A stretch of DNA of 29,175 bases from an uncultured Bacteroidales bacterium (GCA_905236195.1 CAJOOX010000068.1:1-29175); one strand, 5' to 3'; numbered from the stretch's first letter, positions 21,630 to 29,175 are shown. The notes: generated by a model not told the origin, from the sequence alone. Translations and numbers: made by a program.

Positions 21630-23504
21630 TCAGTAAATCACTTTACGGGTGGTTCCGTCAGCCATAAGCAGGATGTTCAAACCATGCTGTAACTCCACAT
21701 GCCTGCAGCCGTCAAGGGTGTAGTAACCCCTGCATTCACGTTTCTTCAGGTCGAGGGTTTGGATGCCTGCACTTGAGGCATCGGCTGCCATGCCGTGGAT
21801 GGTGAGGTCGGAGAGGCAGATGGTCTTGCCCGAGGCTGCTCCGTTGTACCAGGGATATACCCTGACGAGCAGTTCCTGTCCTTCAGCCAGTGATATGACA
21901 GGCTTAGCCTCGACCCACTGCGGGTTGTTGGCCGGCATCTTCTTCATTTCGAACAGGGTGGTACGCGTCTCGAAATTGTCGGTCGAACAGTAAATGTGGC
22001 AGCACATGCCGTTTCCGCCACAACCTGACACAAAAAGGCTGATGTTGTCAATTTTCAGTTCGGTGCCCATGGCGGGTTTTATGCCCCATTGGATGTACCG
22101 TTCGGGATTGTCATCAATCTCGTCGGCGGGCCAGTTGTCGCCAGTCAGCAGATTACGCTGCATCTTACGTGAAGCATCGTAGCCTGTCCAGTCGGGCCAT
22201 ACTGTATTGGCATTGGGATTGGAATAACGCTGAACATACATTCCCTGGAAAGACTCCGGAATCACCGTCGCAGGTCCTTCGAGCGTGTAGCTGTCATCCG
22301 TCTCGAGTCTCCAATAGGCCTGTACCTCCGTACCGCCCTCCAGTGCGACAGCCGTTGCGCTGACGGGCACCGTGACGGTCTTCTCTCCCTGCGTCACGGT
22401 GATGGTACCGCTGAAGGGACCGTTCTCCGTCAGGGAGACCTGCGCGTAGAAGGTCAGCACTATGGTTGATGCGGCGTAGGCGGTCTGCAGGGATTCTGTC
22501 CAGGTTATCTTGTCGGTTGAGAGCTGTATGCCCTCCGATGCTGAGATACGCACCTCGTCCGACTCGGGAACGAGACCGAATCCGTTGAGGGTGAATTCTT
22601 TGGTGAGTGTCTGCCCTTTATAGGCCTCGCCGAAATCGCCCGTAGCGGGAGCCACCGTGATATCGGTGGGCAGGGTGATGCCGTCGGCCAGAATACCCTG
22701 AGCCTTCATCAGACGCGCACATTCGCGGGCTACCAGCAGGGCACCAGTGGTATTGAAATGAGTGGATCCTTGGCCGTCGAAGAGATATTCGTGACATTTG
22801 GCATCGCCATAGCTCTCATACAGATCAGCTGTCGCGGTGGTCAGGTCGATGAAGGCCACGCCTTTCTCCTCGGCCAGTTTCTGCGAATGCCAGGCATAAT
22901 CCATGGTGTGGTCGTTCTCACCCACTTTGTAACCGGACTTGGGACCGTCCCCGGTCAGTACACTGTAGGAATCGCCCAGGTCGTGACGGCCGTTGCGGCG
23001 GATCTTCGACCCAGTGAAGTAGCTGCGGCACACCGGCGAACAGATAATAGGTGTGGCACCCAGAGCTTTGGCCTCATCGACGATTTTGCCGAGCCATTCC
23101 TTGTAGGTCGTCGAGGGGATGGTGCCGCGCTTATCGACAGCAGCGGCAGCCGTCTGATCTCCTTTATTCACATAATAATTGTAAAGTTCGTAGCCGTCCA
23201 TGCCGCTGTTCTTCTCGTCGTTGTGGCCGAAGGTGATGATGACATAGTCGCCTGCCTCGACGTTCTTCTTGGCTGTCTGCCACAGTTCTTCGTAGCCTCC
23301 GCGGCTGTCGCGTCCGCCCTTGGCATAGTTGACCGAGGTCCAGCCGTCGGTCAGGAAGTTACCGAAATACATACCCCAGCCGCGGGTCACCGTGGCCGAT
23401 TCGTCATAAGGTGCCATTGTCGAGTCACCCAGCGTGTGTACTTTTTTGGCGTTGCCCTGCATGGCGACGGCCAGAAGCGCTAAAAGTAAAAGTCTTTTTT
23501 TCAT
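21630..23504 (-). CDS. Secreted rhamnogalacturonan acetylesterase (CE12, GDSL family)
   Basis: Removes acetyl groups from rhamnogalacturonan I side positions. From the ATG at 23504 the 624-residue protein has a signal peptide (MKKRLLLLALLAVAMQGNA). The N-terminal SGNH hydrolase domain shows S28 in LGDSTMA, glycine in NYAKGGRDSR, N95 in FGHNDE, and D243/H249 in FDGQGSTHFN, the CE12 arrangement. An Ig-like linker (about 275-385), a C-terminal beta-sandwich (about 390-585) and a tail ending GLNILLMADGTTRKVIY follow. The frame extends 17 codons upstream, but this would place the signal peptide internally. It is the first gene of the pectin operon, with a -7 box but no good -33 box, and a direct repeat upstream. 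Confidence 0.92.
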   Translation of the reverse strand: MKKRLLLLALLAVAMQGNAKKVHTLGDSTMAPYDESATVTRGWGMYFGNFLTDGWTSVNYAKGGRDSRGGYEELWQTAKKNVEAGDYVIITFGHNDEKNSGMDGYELYNYYVNKGDQTAAAAVDKRGTIPSTTYKEWLGKIVDEAKALGATPIICSPVCRSYFTGSKIRRNGRHDLGDSYSVLTGDGPKSGYKVGENDHTMDYAWHSQKLAEEKGVAFIDLTTATADLYESYGDAKCHEYLFDGQGSTHFNTTGALLVARECARLMKAQGILADGITLPTDITVAPATGDFGEAYKGQTLTKEFTLNGFGLVPESDEVRISASEGIQLSTDKITWTESLQTAYAASTIVLTFYAQVSLTENGPFSGTITVTQGEKTVTVPVSATAVALEGGTEVQAYWRLETDDSYTLEGPATVIPESFQGMYVQRYSNPNANTVWPDWTGYDASRKMQRNLLTGDNWPADEIDDNPERYIQWGIKPAMGTELKIDNISLFVSGCGGNGMCCHIYCSTDNFETRTTLFEMKKMPANNPQWVEAKPVISLAEGQELLVRVYPWYNGAASGKTICLSDLTIHGMAADASSAGIQTLDLKKRECRGYYTLDGCRHVELQHGLNILLMADGTTRKVIY

Positions 23505-23541
23505 TGTGCGTACTGTCAATTTTTCGAATATTTTCGTGGTG

Positions 23542-23549
23542 CAAAGATA
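23542..23549 (-). promoter_or_regulatory. Pectin operon -7 promoter box
   Basis: TATCTTTG on the minus strand, 37 bases before the CE12 ATG. The expected -33 position 20 bases upstream reads GACG rather than TTTG, which suggests that an activator is needed. Confidence 0.65.
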
Positions 23550-23594
23550 GGGCATTTATTCTGCCTTTTCGTCGAAATATGTCCTTTTTTAAGG

Positions 23595-23627
23595 GGTAAA
23601 ATCGTCCACAAGTGGTAAAATCGTCCA
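23595..23627 (-). promoter_or_regulatory. Candidate activator operator: 14-bp direct repeat
   Basis: On the minus strand TGGACGATTTTACC occurs twice without mismatch (23614-23627 and 23595-23608), 19 bp apart start to start. The repeats lie 45-78 bases upstream of the -7 box, between the nspC terminator and the pectin promoter. Paired direct repeats about two helical turns apart are typical of AraC-type regulators, so the propeller-AraC protein is the obvious candidate binder. Confidence 0.55.
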
Positions 23628-23646
23628 TTGTCACCCATTTTGAAAC

Positions 23647-23679
23647 AAAAAACACCCCAACCGAAAACTCCGGTCGGGG
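23647..23679 (-). terminator. Rho-independent terminator of nspC
   Basis: On the minus strand CCCCGACCG pairs with CGGTTGGGG (one G-U pair) and is followed by TGTTTTTTG. It starts 23 bases after the nspC stop. Confidence 0.88.
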
Positions 23680-23702
23680 CGCTTATGTTTTTTTTCGGGA
23701 TT

Positions 23703-24890
23703 TCAGTCCATCCGTTCTTTATAGTCCTGGTAGGAGAACTCGCGCAACACTTCCACCTCTCCGTCGCTGTGATGCATGGCAATAGCCGGATGGGAGATAC
23801 CGTTGAAGAGCATCGTCTTGACGGTGGTGTAGTGTATCATGTCTTCGAGCAGAACGTACTCGCCGACTTGCAGAGGATGGTCGAACTGCCAATAGCCGAG
23901 GAAATCGCCCGAAAGACACGAGTTGCCGCCCAGACGATAGAGGTTTTCGGTCGTTCCTTCAGGCTTTTCCACCCATCGGGCGCCTCGCACTTCGGGCCAG
24001 TAAGGCATCTCGAGTGTATCAGGCATATGACAGGCAAAGGAGACATTGAGGATGGCAGTCCGAAAGCCGTGGTTCTCGACGATATCCACCACCTGCGAGA
24101 GCAGCGGCCCCGTCTGCCAGGCAAAGGCGGAGCCGGGTTCCAGGATTATGCGGAGCCACGGATAACGTGACCGCAGCCCCTTCAGCGTCCCGATGAGGAG
24201 CGTCACGTTATAATCCTTGCGTGTCATCAGATGTCCGCCGCCCAGGTTGATCCACTTGAGCTGCGGGAACCACTTCGCAAACTTTTCTTCCAGATGCCGC
24301 AGGGAATTTACCAGCGCCTCGGCCGATGATTCGCAGTGGTTGTGGCAATGGAAGCCTTCGATTCCGGCGGGAAGGGTCTCGGGCAGGCTTTCGGCCAGAA
24401 TGCCGAATCTTGATCCCGGCGCACAAGGATTGTAGAGGTCGGTCTCTATCTCGCTGTACTCGGGATTGACACGGAGGCCGCATGACACCGTCCTGTCGGA
24501 TTCCTCCCGATTCCACTTCTCTACAGCCGGCAGGAATGTCGCAGCCTGTGTCAGACTGTTGAAGGTGATGTGGGACGAACAGGCCAGGATGGTCGGGAAA
24601 TCCTTCTCCTCGTAGGCCGGCGAAAAGGTGTGGGCTCTGGAACCGAACTCATTGAGCGAGAGCATTGCCTCGGAAGGCGACGATGCGGTGGTGGCATCTA
24701 TATACTCGCGGAAGATGGGGAACGTCTTCCACAGAGCAAAGGCCTTGAAGGCAAGAATGATTTCACAGCCGCTCTCTCTGGCTACCCGTGAAATAAGTTC
24801 GAGATTGCGACGCAGAAGCCGCTCCTCGACCACGTAGCATGGCGACGGGAAGCGGCTGTAGTCCTGCGGCTGAATATAGGAATCTACCAT
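23703..24890 (-). CDS. nspC: Carboxynorspermidine/carboxyspermidine decarboxylase
   Basis: PLP enzyme that decarboxylates carboxy(nor)spermidine in the alternative spermidine route found in Bacteroidetes and vibrios. The 395-residue protein has the alanine-racemase-type fold III pattern: PLP lysine K49 in ILAFKAF, HCHNHCES at 181-188, INLGGGHL at 215-222, E251 in EPGSAF, and C325/D329 in GGNSCLSGDF. The length is normal for NspC. The partner carboxyspermidine dehydrogenase is not in the window. It lies 75 bp after rprY in the same direction, with a hairpin element in the gap, and is followed by its own terminator. Co-transcription with the two-component system is plausible. Confidence 0.94.
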   Translation of the reverse strand: MVDSYIQPQDYSRFPSPCYVVEERLLRRNLELISRVARESGCEIILAFKAFALWKTFPIFREYIDATTASSPSEAMLSLNEFGSRAHTFSPAYEEKDFPTILACSSHITFNSLTQAATFLPAVEKWNREESDRTVSCGLRVNPEYSEIETDLYNPCAPGSRFGILAESLPETLPAGIEGFHCHNHCESSAEALVNSLRHLEEKFAKWFPQLKWINLGGGHLMTRKDYNVTLLIGTLKGLRSRYPWLRIILEPGSAFAWQTGPLLSQVVDIVENHGFRTAILNVSFACHMPDTLEMPYWPEVRGARWVEKPEGTTENLYRLGGNSCLSGDFLGYWQFDHPLQVGEYVLLEDMIHYTTVKTMLFNGISHPAIAMHHSDGEVEVLREFSYQDYKERMD

Positions 24891-24917
24891 TCGTACTGAA
24901 TACTTTTAAGTACCCCT

Positions 24918-24957
24918 GTCCCCTTCCATCCTCCCTCCTTTCAAGGAGGCCGGGGAC
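24918..24957. repeat. C-rich hairpin element between rprY and nspC
   Basis: An outer GTCCCC (24918-24923)/GGGGAC (24952-24957) pair encloses CCTCCTT (24934-24940)/AAGGAGG (24943-24949). No T run follows in either direction, so it is not a standard terminator. It resembles the short C/G-rich intergenic hairpins scattered in many Bacteroidetes genomes and could affect message processing. Confidence 0.55.
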
Positions 24958-24965
24958 GATCTTTA

Positions 24966-25706
24966 TTACTTCGTGACGGCCTCGATATCGGTAGCAATGA
25001 GCTTGTAACCCTTGCCGTGGATGTTGATAATCTCAATCGAGGGGTCGTCCTTGAGGTGCTTGCGCAGTTTGGTGATATAAACGTCCATCGAACGTGCATT
25101 GAAGTAATTGTCGTCGATCCAGATGGTTTTGAGCGCAAAATTGCGTTCCAACACCTCGTTGGCATGGGCACACAGCAGCGACAGCAGATCGTTCTCCTTG
25201 GTGGTGAGCTTGGTGGTCTGGTCTCCGATGGTGAGCACCTGTTTGGGCACGTCGAAGGTGAACTTGCCCAGCTTGTATGCAATCACATCCTTACCCTTCT
25301 TGCCGTTGACGCGGCGCATGATAGCTTCGATACGGAACAGAAGTTCTTCCATTGAGAAAGGCTTGGTGATGTAGTCGTCGCCGCCAATCTTGAAGCCCTC
25401 GAGAATGTCCTCCTTCAGCGACTTGGCGGTGAGGAAGATAATCGGGATGTCCTGGTTGATGGCACGGATTTCCTGAGCCATGGTGAAACCGTCCTTCTTG
25501 GGCATCATCACATCGAGGATACAGAAGTCATAACGGCCTTTGAGATAGGCTTTGTAGCCGGCATCGCCGTCCACATAGAGATCACAGGTGAAGCCTTTGG
25601 CCTGTACGTACTCGCGGAGCAGCATGCCAAGGTTCTCGTCGTCTTCACAGAGCAGAATGCGCAGGTTTTCTACCGGATTCTGCTGATTGGAGTTGTTTGT
25701 TGCCAT
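24966..25706 (-). CDS. rprY: Response regulator RprY (OmpR/PhoB family)
   Basis: DNA-binding partner of the adjacent kinase. The 246-residue protein has a receiver domain (about 15-130) with acidic pocket E21-D22-D23, phosphoacceptor D65 in ILDVMMPKKDG, T93 and K115. A winged-helix DNA-binding domain (about 143-240) includes LTTKENDLLSLLCAHANEVLERN and the RSMDVYITKLRKHL recognition region. Sequence and gene order match RprY of Bacteroides and Porphyromonas, where it is linked to stress and redox-related control. It lies 119 bp after rprX, across an 8-bp tandem-repeat spacer. Confidence 0.93.
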   Translation of the reverse strand: MATNNSNQQNPVENLRILLCEDDENLGMLLREYVQAKGFTCDLYVDGDAGYKAYLKGRYDFCILDVMMPKKDGFTMAQEIRAINQDIPIIFLTAKSLKEDILEGFKIGGDDYITKPFSMEELLFRIEAIMRRVNGKKGKDVIAYKLGKFTFDVPKQVLTIGDQTTKLTTKENDLLSLLCAHANEVLERNFALKTIWIDDNYFNARSMDVYITKLRKHLKDDPSIEIINIHGKGYKLIATDIEAVTK

Positions 25707-25825
25707 TGTCGTTTTTATTTTAGATTGTTATTGATATTTCGATATTTCGATATCTCGATATTCCGATATCTCGATATTTCGAGATTTTCGGCATTTCGAT
25801 GTCTCTATGTCTTGACTTCCCTTTT
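25707..25825. repeat. 8-bp tandem repeat spacer between rprX and rprY
   Basis: Six consecutive 8-bp units of the form GATAT(T/C)(T/C)C run from 25733 to 25780, followed by decayed copies up to about 25806. The array lies between the kinase and regulator genes, in a gap where most two-component pairs have almost no spacer. Confidence 0.85.
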
Positions 25826-27385
25826 TCACTCGGGCATGAGCGGCAGGGTGATAATAAAGGTTGTGCCCTTGCCGAGCTCGCTTTCGGCCCGGATAGTGCC
25901 GTTGTGGTCGCGCACAATCTTGTTGACGTAGCTCAGACCCAAGCCGAAGCCCTTCACGTTGTGGAGGTTGCCGGTGGGCACGCGGTAGAACTTGTCGAAG
26001 ATTTTCTTGAGACTTTCCTTGGCAATGCCGATGCCGTTGTCCTGCACGCGTATTTCTATCTGCCGGTTGGGCAGGTTCTTCGTATAGACGTCGAGCTTGA
26101 GGGGACGGTCTTCGGCCGCATATTTATAGGCATTGTCAAGCAGGTTGAAAATCACATTGGTAAAATGCATCTCGTCGACCATGCAGATATCGTCGATGGC
26201 CTGCAGGTGGTCGTCAATGGTACCGCCGGCTTTCTCGACCTTGAGCATAAACGTATTGACCACATTGTCGATAATTTCGTTCACTGAGACATCCTTGAGT
26301 TTGAGATTGGTCTTCTGGTGGTCGAACATCGACATCTGGAGCACTTTCTCGACCTGGAGACGCAGACGTTTGGTTTCGTCGCCGATGACGCCTGTCAGAT
26401 GGGACAGCGAATCGGGATTTTTGCTCACGGCCGAATCTCCCAGCATCTGTGCGGCCAGCGAGATGGTCGCAATGGGTGTCTTGAACTCATGGGTCATGTT
26501 GTTGATGAAGTCATTCTTCATATCACTGAGTTTCTTCTGGCGGAAGACGGTGACGATAATGAAGATGAACAGCAGCAGCATGATGAACGAGAAGATAAAC
26601 GTCGGCACCATGAAAGGCATGCTTGTGTTGACGAGGTAGCTGTTGCGGGAGGGGAAGAAAAGCTCCACATATGAGATACGCTTCGGCAGGTTGTTGGGGA
26701 AAAGCATCTGCATGTAGGACCCGGCCTCCTCTGCATCCCTGGTATTATATCCCTCGGTGCGATAGACGTTGGTGCCGTCGCTGTTGATGATGGCAAATTC
26801 GTACTTGAGCGACAGGCCCACATGCTGGAGTTCGTTGCGGAGCATCGTGTCGAGCTGCTGCACGTTGACGCGTTGCAGAATAGGTTTGTCCGAAGTTTTG
26901 GTCAGGATGCGGAACACCACATCGTCCAACACTTCCTTCTGATAGACATACTGTCCCATGAGCATCTCCTGCATGGCGCGCTGCCGGTTTTCGATGGTGT
27001 TGTTGCCGTGGGCGGGCGACAGGGTGAAGGAATGGGGCGTGATACTGTCGGACACACTGCCTTTATATTCAAAGGTGGAGACCGTTCCGTCTGACGCCTT
27101 CACTGTGATCATGTTGTCACGGGGATTGGACGAACGCGTCTTCTCGTCGCTGAGCTGTTCGAGCAACAGCCGCTGATTGTCATCATAGTATTCGTCGAGG
27201 TACTGTCTCGTTTCGTCACGTTCCAGTTGGCGCGACACACGGAACAGCGCACTTTTCACATTCTCATCGAACTGCTCGCGACGCATGCTCATCATCTCTT
27301 CTATATAGAAAAGCTGAATGCCCAGGAAGCCCAGGAAGGCTACCAGAAGCACGATTGCCACAAACCAGATCGTTTGTTTTTTCAT
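25826..27385 (-). CDS. rprX: Sensor histidine kinase RprX
   Basis: Membrane kinase that phosphorylates RprY. The 519-residue protein has TM1 (about 6-27), a periplasmic sensor region (28-256), TM2 (257-281), and a HisKA domain with phosphoacceptor H299 in NNMTHEFKTPIATIS. The HATPase domain has the N box NLLDNAYKY (414-422), G1 DNGIG (449-453) and G2 GFGLGLSYV (479-487). The length matches RprX of Bacteroides. It is the first gene of the rprX-rprY-nspC run and has a consensus promoter 44 bases before the ATG, set in a dense cluster of TTAAC words. The signal it senses is not evident from the sequence. Confidence 0.93.
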   Translation of the reverse strand: MKKQTIWFVAIVLLVAFLGFLGIQLFYIEEMMSMRREQFDENVKSALFRVSRQLERDETRQYLDEYYDDNQRLLLEQLSDEKTRSSNPRDNMITVKASDGTVSTFEYKGSVSDSITPHSFTLSPAHGNNTIENRQRAMQEMLMGQYVYQKEVLDDVVFRILTKTSDKPILQRVNVQQLDTMLRNELQHVGLSLKYEFAIINSDGTNVYRTEGYNTRDAEEAGSYMQMLFPNNLPKRISYVELFFPSRNSYLVNTSMPFMVPTFIFSFIMLLLFIFIIVTVFRQKKLSDMKNDFINNMTHEFKTPIATISLAAQMLGDSAVSKNPDSLSHLTGVIGDETKRLRLQVEKVLQMSMFDHQKTNLKLKDVSVNEIIDNVVNTFMLKVEKAGGTIDDHLQAIDDICMVDEMHFTNVIFNLLDNAYKYAAEDRPLKLDVYTKNLPNRQIEIRVQDNGIGIAKESLKKIFDKFYRVPTGNLHNVKGFGLGLSYVNKIVRDHNGTIRAESELGKGTTFIITLPLMPE

Positions 27386-27409
27386 ATTTAAAAAAGAAAA
27401 TTCTGTTTG

Positions 27410-27500
27410 GTTAATTAACTTAACGCTGCAAAATTAACTTAAATAATTAACGTAGCCAAATGTTAAAGAGGAAAAGTTAAAAATGTTAAGTTTAATTAAC
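27410..27500. promoter_or_regulatory. Cluster of nine TTAAC/GTTAA words over the rprX promoter
   Basis: TTAAC or its complement starts at 27410, 27415, 27420, 27434, 27447, 27462, 27476, 27485 and 27496, on both sides of and inside the promoter. The TTAATTAAC form appears at both ends. This looks like a multi-site operator, perhaps for autoregulation by RprY, but AT-rich composition raises the chance count. Confidence 0.45.
27429..27460 (-). promoter_or_regulatory. Promoter of rprX-rprY-nspC
   Basis: On the minus strand TTTG (27457-27460), 20 bases and TAATTTTG (27429-27436) form a consensus Bacteroidetes promoter upstream of rprX. Confidence 0.8.
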
Positions 27501-27502
27501 AG

Positions 27503-27529
27503 AAAACCTTCGAGTTTGTCACTCAAAGG
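27503..27529 (-). terminator. Terminator of the acyltransferase gene
   Basis: On the minus strand CCTTTGAG pairs with CTCGAAGG (one G-U pair) over a seven-base loop, followed by TTTTCTG. It is about 150 bases past the acyltransferase stop; the stretch from 27530 to 27681 holds no recognisable gene. Confidence 0.6.
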
Positions 27530-27681
27530 CCTCTAAAATGAGTTTCGTTGATGACTTGTGAGCATGTTTTCAGGCCGTTATTCGTGGGAAACGGATTTTT
27601 CTTTCAGTTTCGAAGTTCAGTGTGTCGAGAGTGGAATGTCGGGGAAACGTTCAACTCTCAACCATCCTCTGACACAAAACC

Positions 27682-28722
27682 CTAAACCCTACGCTCTAAA
27701 CTCAAAAAGACTTTATCGGTGAAGTATCGTTTCACTAACCAGGCGACGGGTATCGTCAGCACCAGACAGAGCACTCCGGCCAGCCAGACGCTGTGGTGGC
27801 CGGCATAGCGCAGAAGGGTATGAACCTCGCGGAACACCAGCATGTGGAGCAGGTAGATTTCGAGACTGATGTCGCCCAGCCTCTGCAGGACGGGATGGTG
27901 GAGCAGTCGCACGACCACTCCCCTGCTCCGGTCGGCGGCAGCATAGAACAGCAGAGGCGGGGGAATGACCACCCAGAAGAGGGCCGCACAGCGCAGCTTG
28001 GGTGTCAGCGCTTCATAGGCAAAGAACGAGGCGACGAGCAAAGCCAGCGTGAAACTTTCCCGGAACCGCACATCCGACTGATTGAGACTCGCCCGAAGTT
28101 TCTGTCCCCGTTCTGACTGATAGAACCTGCAGATCAGAATGCCGATACAGAAATCCAGCAGACGGGTCCAGGGCGCAGCGTAAAGAATGGCATTGACGTG
28201 TTCGGTGGGTATGCTGAAGGCAAGGACGGCATATAAGACAGCTGTCACACCGCCTGCAACAGCCAGTTGTTTCGGAGCGAGACCATTGAGCCACCGCCAC
28301 ATGCAGGCGAACACCGAATAAAAAAAGACGATGTCGCACAGGAACCACGATGCCCCGTTGGCCACAAAGAAGTATTCGTCCGACGGAATCCAGCTTTGCA
28401 ACAGCAGTACGTTGGGCACCAAGTGCTGCCAGTCGTAGATGCGGCCCAGTCTCGCATCGAGCCACACGAAGACTGCCAGTGTGACGAGATGAAGGGGATA
28501 GAACTTCAGCAATTGTCTTCCCACGAACCTGCGTGTCCGGAAGGAACCGTCCGCCACCCTGCTGCCGTAACTGAGCGAGAGCACAAAGCCGCTCAGCATA
28601 AAGAAGAACGAGACACCGCATTCTCCCCCGAAGTCAAAGGCGCTGCCGATAACGTGTGACAACATTATCAGCAGGATGAATACAAAACGCAGGGCATGCA
28701 GTGTCCGAATCATCTGATACAT
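27682..28722 (-). CDS. Acyltransferase 3 family membrane protein (OafA/YrhL-like)
   Basis: Predicted integral membrane acyl-transferase that puts acetyl or similar groups on a surface sugar, lipid or exported molecule. The 346-residue protein has about ten hydrophobic helices. It opens with the family pattern LHALRFVFILLIMLSHVIG, containing the conserved His (H22). FFFMLSGFVLSLSYG and an RRFVGRQLLKFYPLHL segment follow. The start at 28722 is followed by another ATG three codons later (MIRTLHALR), which is equally possible. It stands alone with its own promoter and terminator between rprX and the 41-bp repeat array. The acceptor is unknown. Confidence 0.88.
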   Translation of the reverse strand: MYQMIRTLHALRFVFILLIMLSHVIGSAFDFGGECGVSFFFMLSGFVLSLSYGSRVADGSFRTRRFVGRQLLKFYPLHLVTLAVFVWLDARLGRIYDWQHLVPNVLLLQSWIPSDEYFFVANGASWFLCDIVFFYSVFACMWRWLNGLAPKQLAVAGGVTAVLYAVLAFSIPTEHVNAILYAAPWTRLLDFCIGILICRFYQSERGQKLRASLNQSDVRFRESFTLALLVASFFAYEALTPKLRCAALFWVVIPPPLLFYAAADRSRGVVVRLLHHPVLQRLGDISLEIYLLHMLVFREVHTLLRYAGHHSVWLAGVLCLVLTIPVAWLVKRYFTDKVFLSLERRV

Positions 28723-28737
28723 TTATTCTTTTCGCTG

Positions 28738-28769
28738 CAAATATACCTTTTAAAATTAATGTGGCCAAA
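28738..28769 (-). promoter_or_regulatory. Promoter of the acyltransferase gene
   Basis: On the minus strand TTTG (28766-28769), a 20-base spacer and TATATTTG (28738-28745) form a consensus Bacteroidetes promoter. The -7 box ends only 15 bases before the ATG, so the leader would be very short. Confidence 0.82.
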
Positions 28770-28869
28770 AAATCTGCCGGAAACTTATGATGGCAATGTC
28801 AAATATTCAATAAAAATGTTGATTTTGTCACCCGAAAGGTTCAGATTTTCATTTTTCTAAGGAGGCACC

Positions 28870-29175
28870 GTCCGATTCAGACAGAGTCGCTGAAATCCAT
28901 TGGCACCTCTATCGTCCATAAATAAAGGGTTGGAAACCTTTTTGCGGGTCTATCGGACATCAATAAAGGCTGGGAAAAGGTTTTGCGAGTCTATCGGGCA
29001 TCGATAGAAGCTCGGAAAACTTTTTGCACGTCTATCGATGATCGATAGAAGCTCGGAAAACTTTTTGCACGTCTATCGATGATCGATAGAGGCATGGAAA
29101 TCTTTTGGCACGTCTATCGATGATCGATAGAGGCATGGAAATCTTTTGGCACGTCTATCGATGATCGATAGAGGC
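28870..29175. repeat. 41-bp palindromic tandem repeat array, running off the window
   Basis: Units begin at 28907, 28948, 28989, 29030, 29071, 29112 and 29153, all exactly 41 bp apart. A decayed 37-bp copy precedes them at 28870 and the last is cut by the window end. From 29030 on, each unit has the perfect 19-bp palindrome TCTATCGATGATCGATAGA, followed by a 22-bp segment with GGAAA(A/T)CTTTTxGCAC character. The two full units at 29071 and 29112 are identical; units nearer 28907 have lost the palindrome's right arm. No ORF explains it. From 28770 to 28869 I see only AT-rich sequence without a gene. Confidence 0.95.

Noticed and set aside
28870..29175. CRISPR array
   Set aside because: The segments between palindromes are themselves repeated rather than unique, the period is fixed at 41 bp and no cas genes are present.

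Overview
The window looks like chromosomal DNA of a Bacteroidales bacterium, most likely a Prevotella-type (Prevotellaceae) organism. The support is threefold. Several genes are preceded by the Bacteroidetes promoter pattern TTTG-N20-TAnnTTTG. There are recognisable Bacteroidetes proteins: RprX/RprY, a propeller-type sensor regulator, and secreted pectin enzymes with Prevotella-like C-terminal tails. The tmRNA tag ends in NNYALAA. No phage, plasmid or insertion-sequence gene was seen.

Layout. (1) 1-3107, plus strand: the 3' part of gltD, then asnB, a nitrogen-assimilation pair ending in a terminator. (2) 3220-11656, minus strand: nine genes probably transcribed from one promoter at about 11720. 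In transcription order they are ketosynthase, acyl carrier protein, two hot-dog dehydratases, MMPL exporter, CrtI/RetSat-like flavoenzyme, FabG-type ketoreductase, LolA-like carrier and thioesterase. This is an aryl-polyene-like type II fatty acid/polyketide cluster, but in this window it has no aromatic-starter genes, no chain-length factor and no glycosyl- or acyltransferase. (3) 11818-12306, plus strand: ssrA (tmRNA) with promoter and terminator, followed by a 25-codon orphan ORF that matches the C-terminal tail of a secreted protein. (4) 12516-15356, minus: a secreted M16 zinc peptidase.

(5) 15633-23627, minus: a pectin locus. A family CE12 rhamnogalacturonan acetylesterase and a large multidomain CE8 pectin methylesterase form a two-gene operon, closed by a strong terminator. 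Next, under its own promoter, comes an unusual regulator with a periplasmic propeller, one membrane helix and an AraC-type DNA-binding domain, but no kinase or receiver. A direct repeat upstream of the acetylesterase promoter is a candidate operator. (6) 23703-27460, minus: rprX-rprY-nspC, a histidine kinase, its response regulator and carboxynorspermidine decarboxylase. (7) 27682-28769, minus: a membrane acyltransferase-3 protein. (8) 28870 to the window end: a 41-bp tandem repeat array whose units carry a perfect 19-bp palindrome and become more uniform toward the window edge.

Between co-directional genes many short spacers are filled with different low-complexity tandem repeats (8-, 16- and 21-bp units). 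Points most worth a second look are the kinase-less propeller-AraC regulator with its candidate operator, the stripped-down polyene-like cluster, the orphan secretion-tail ORF behind ssrA, and the palindromic 41-bp array.
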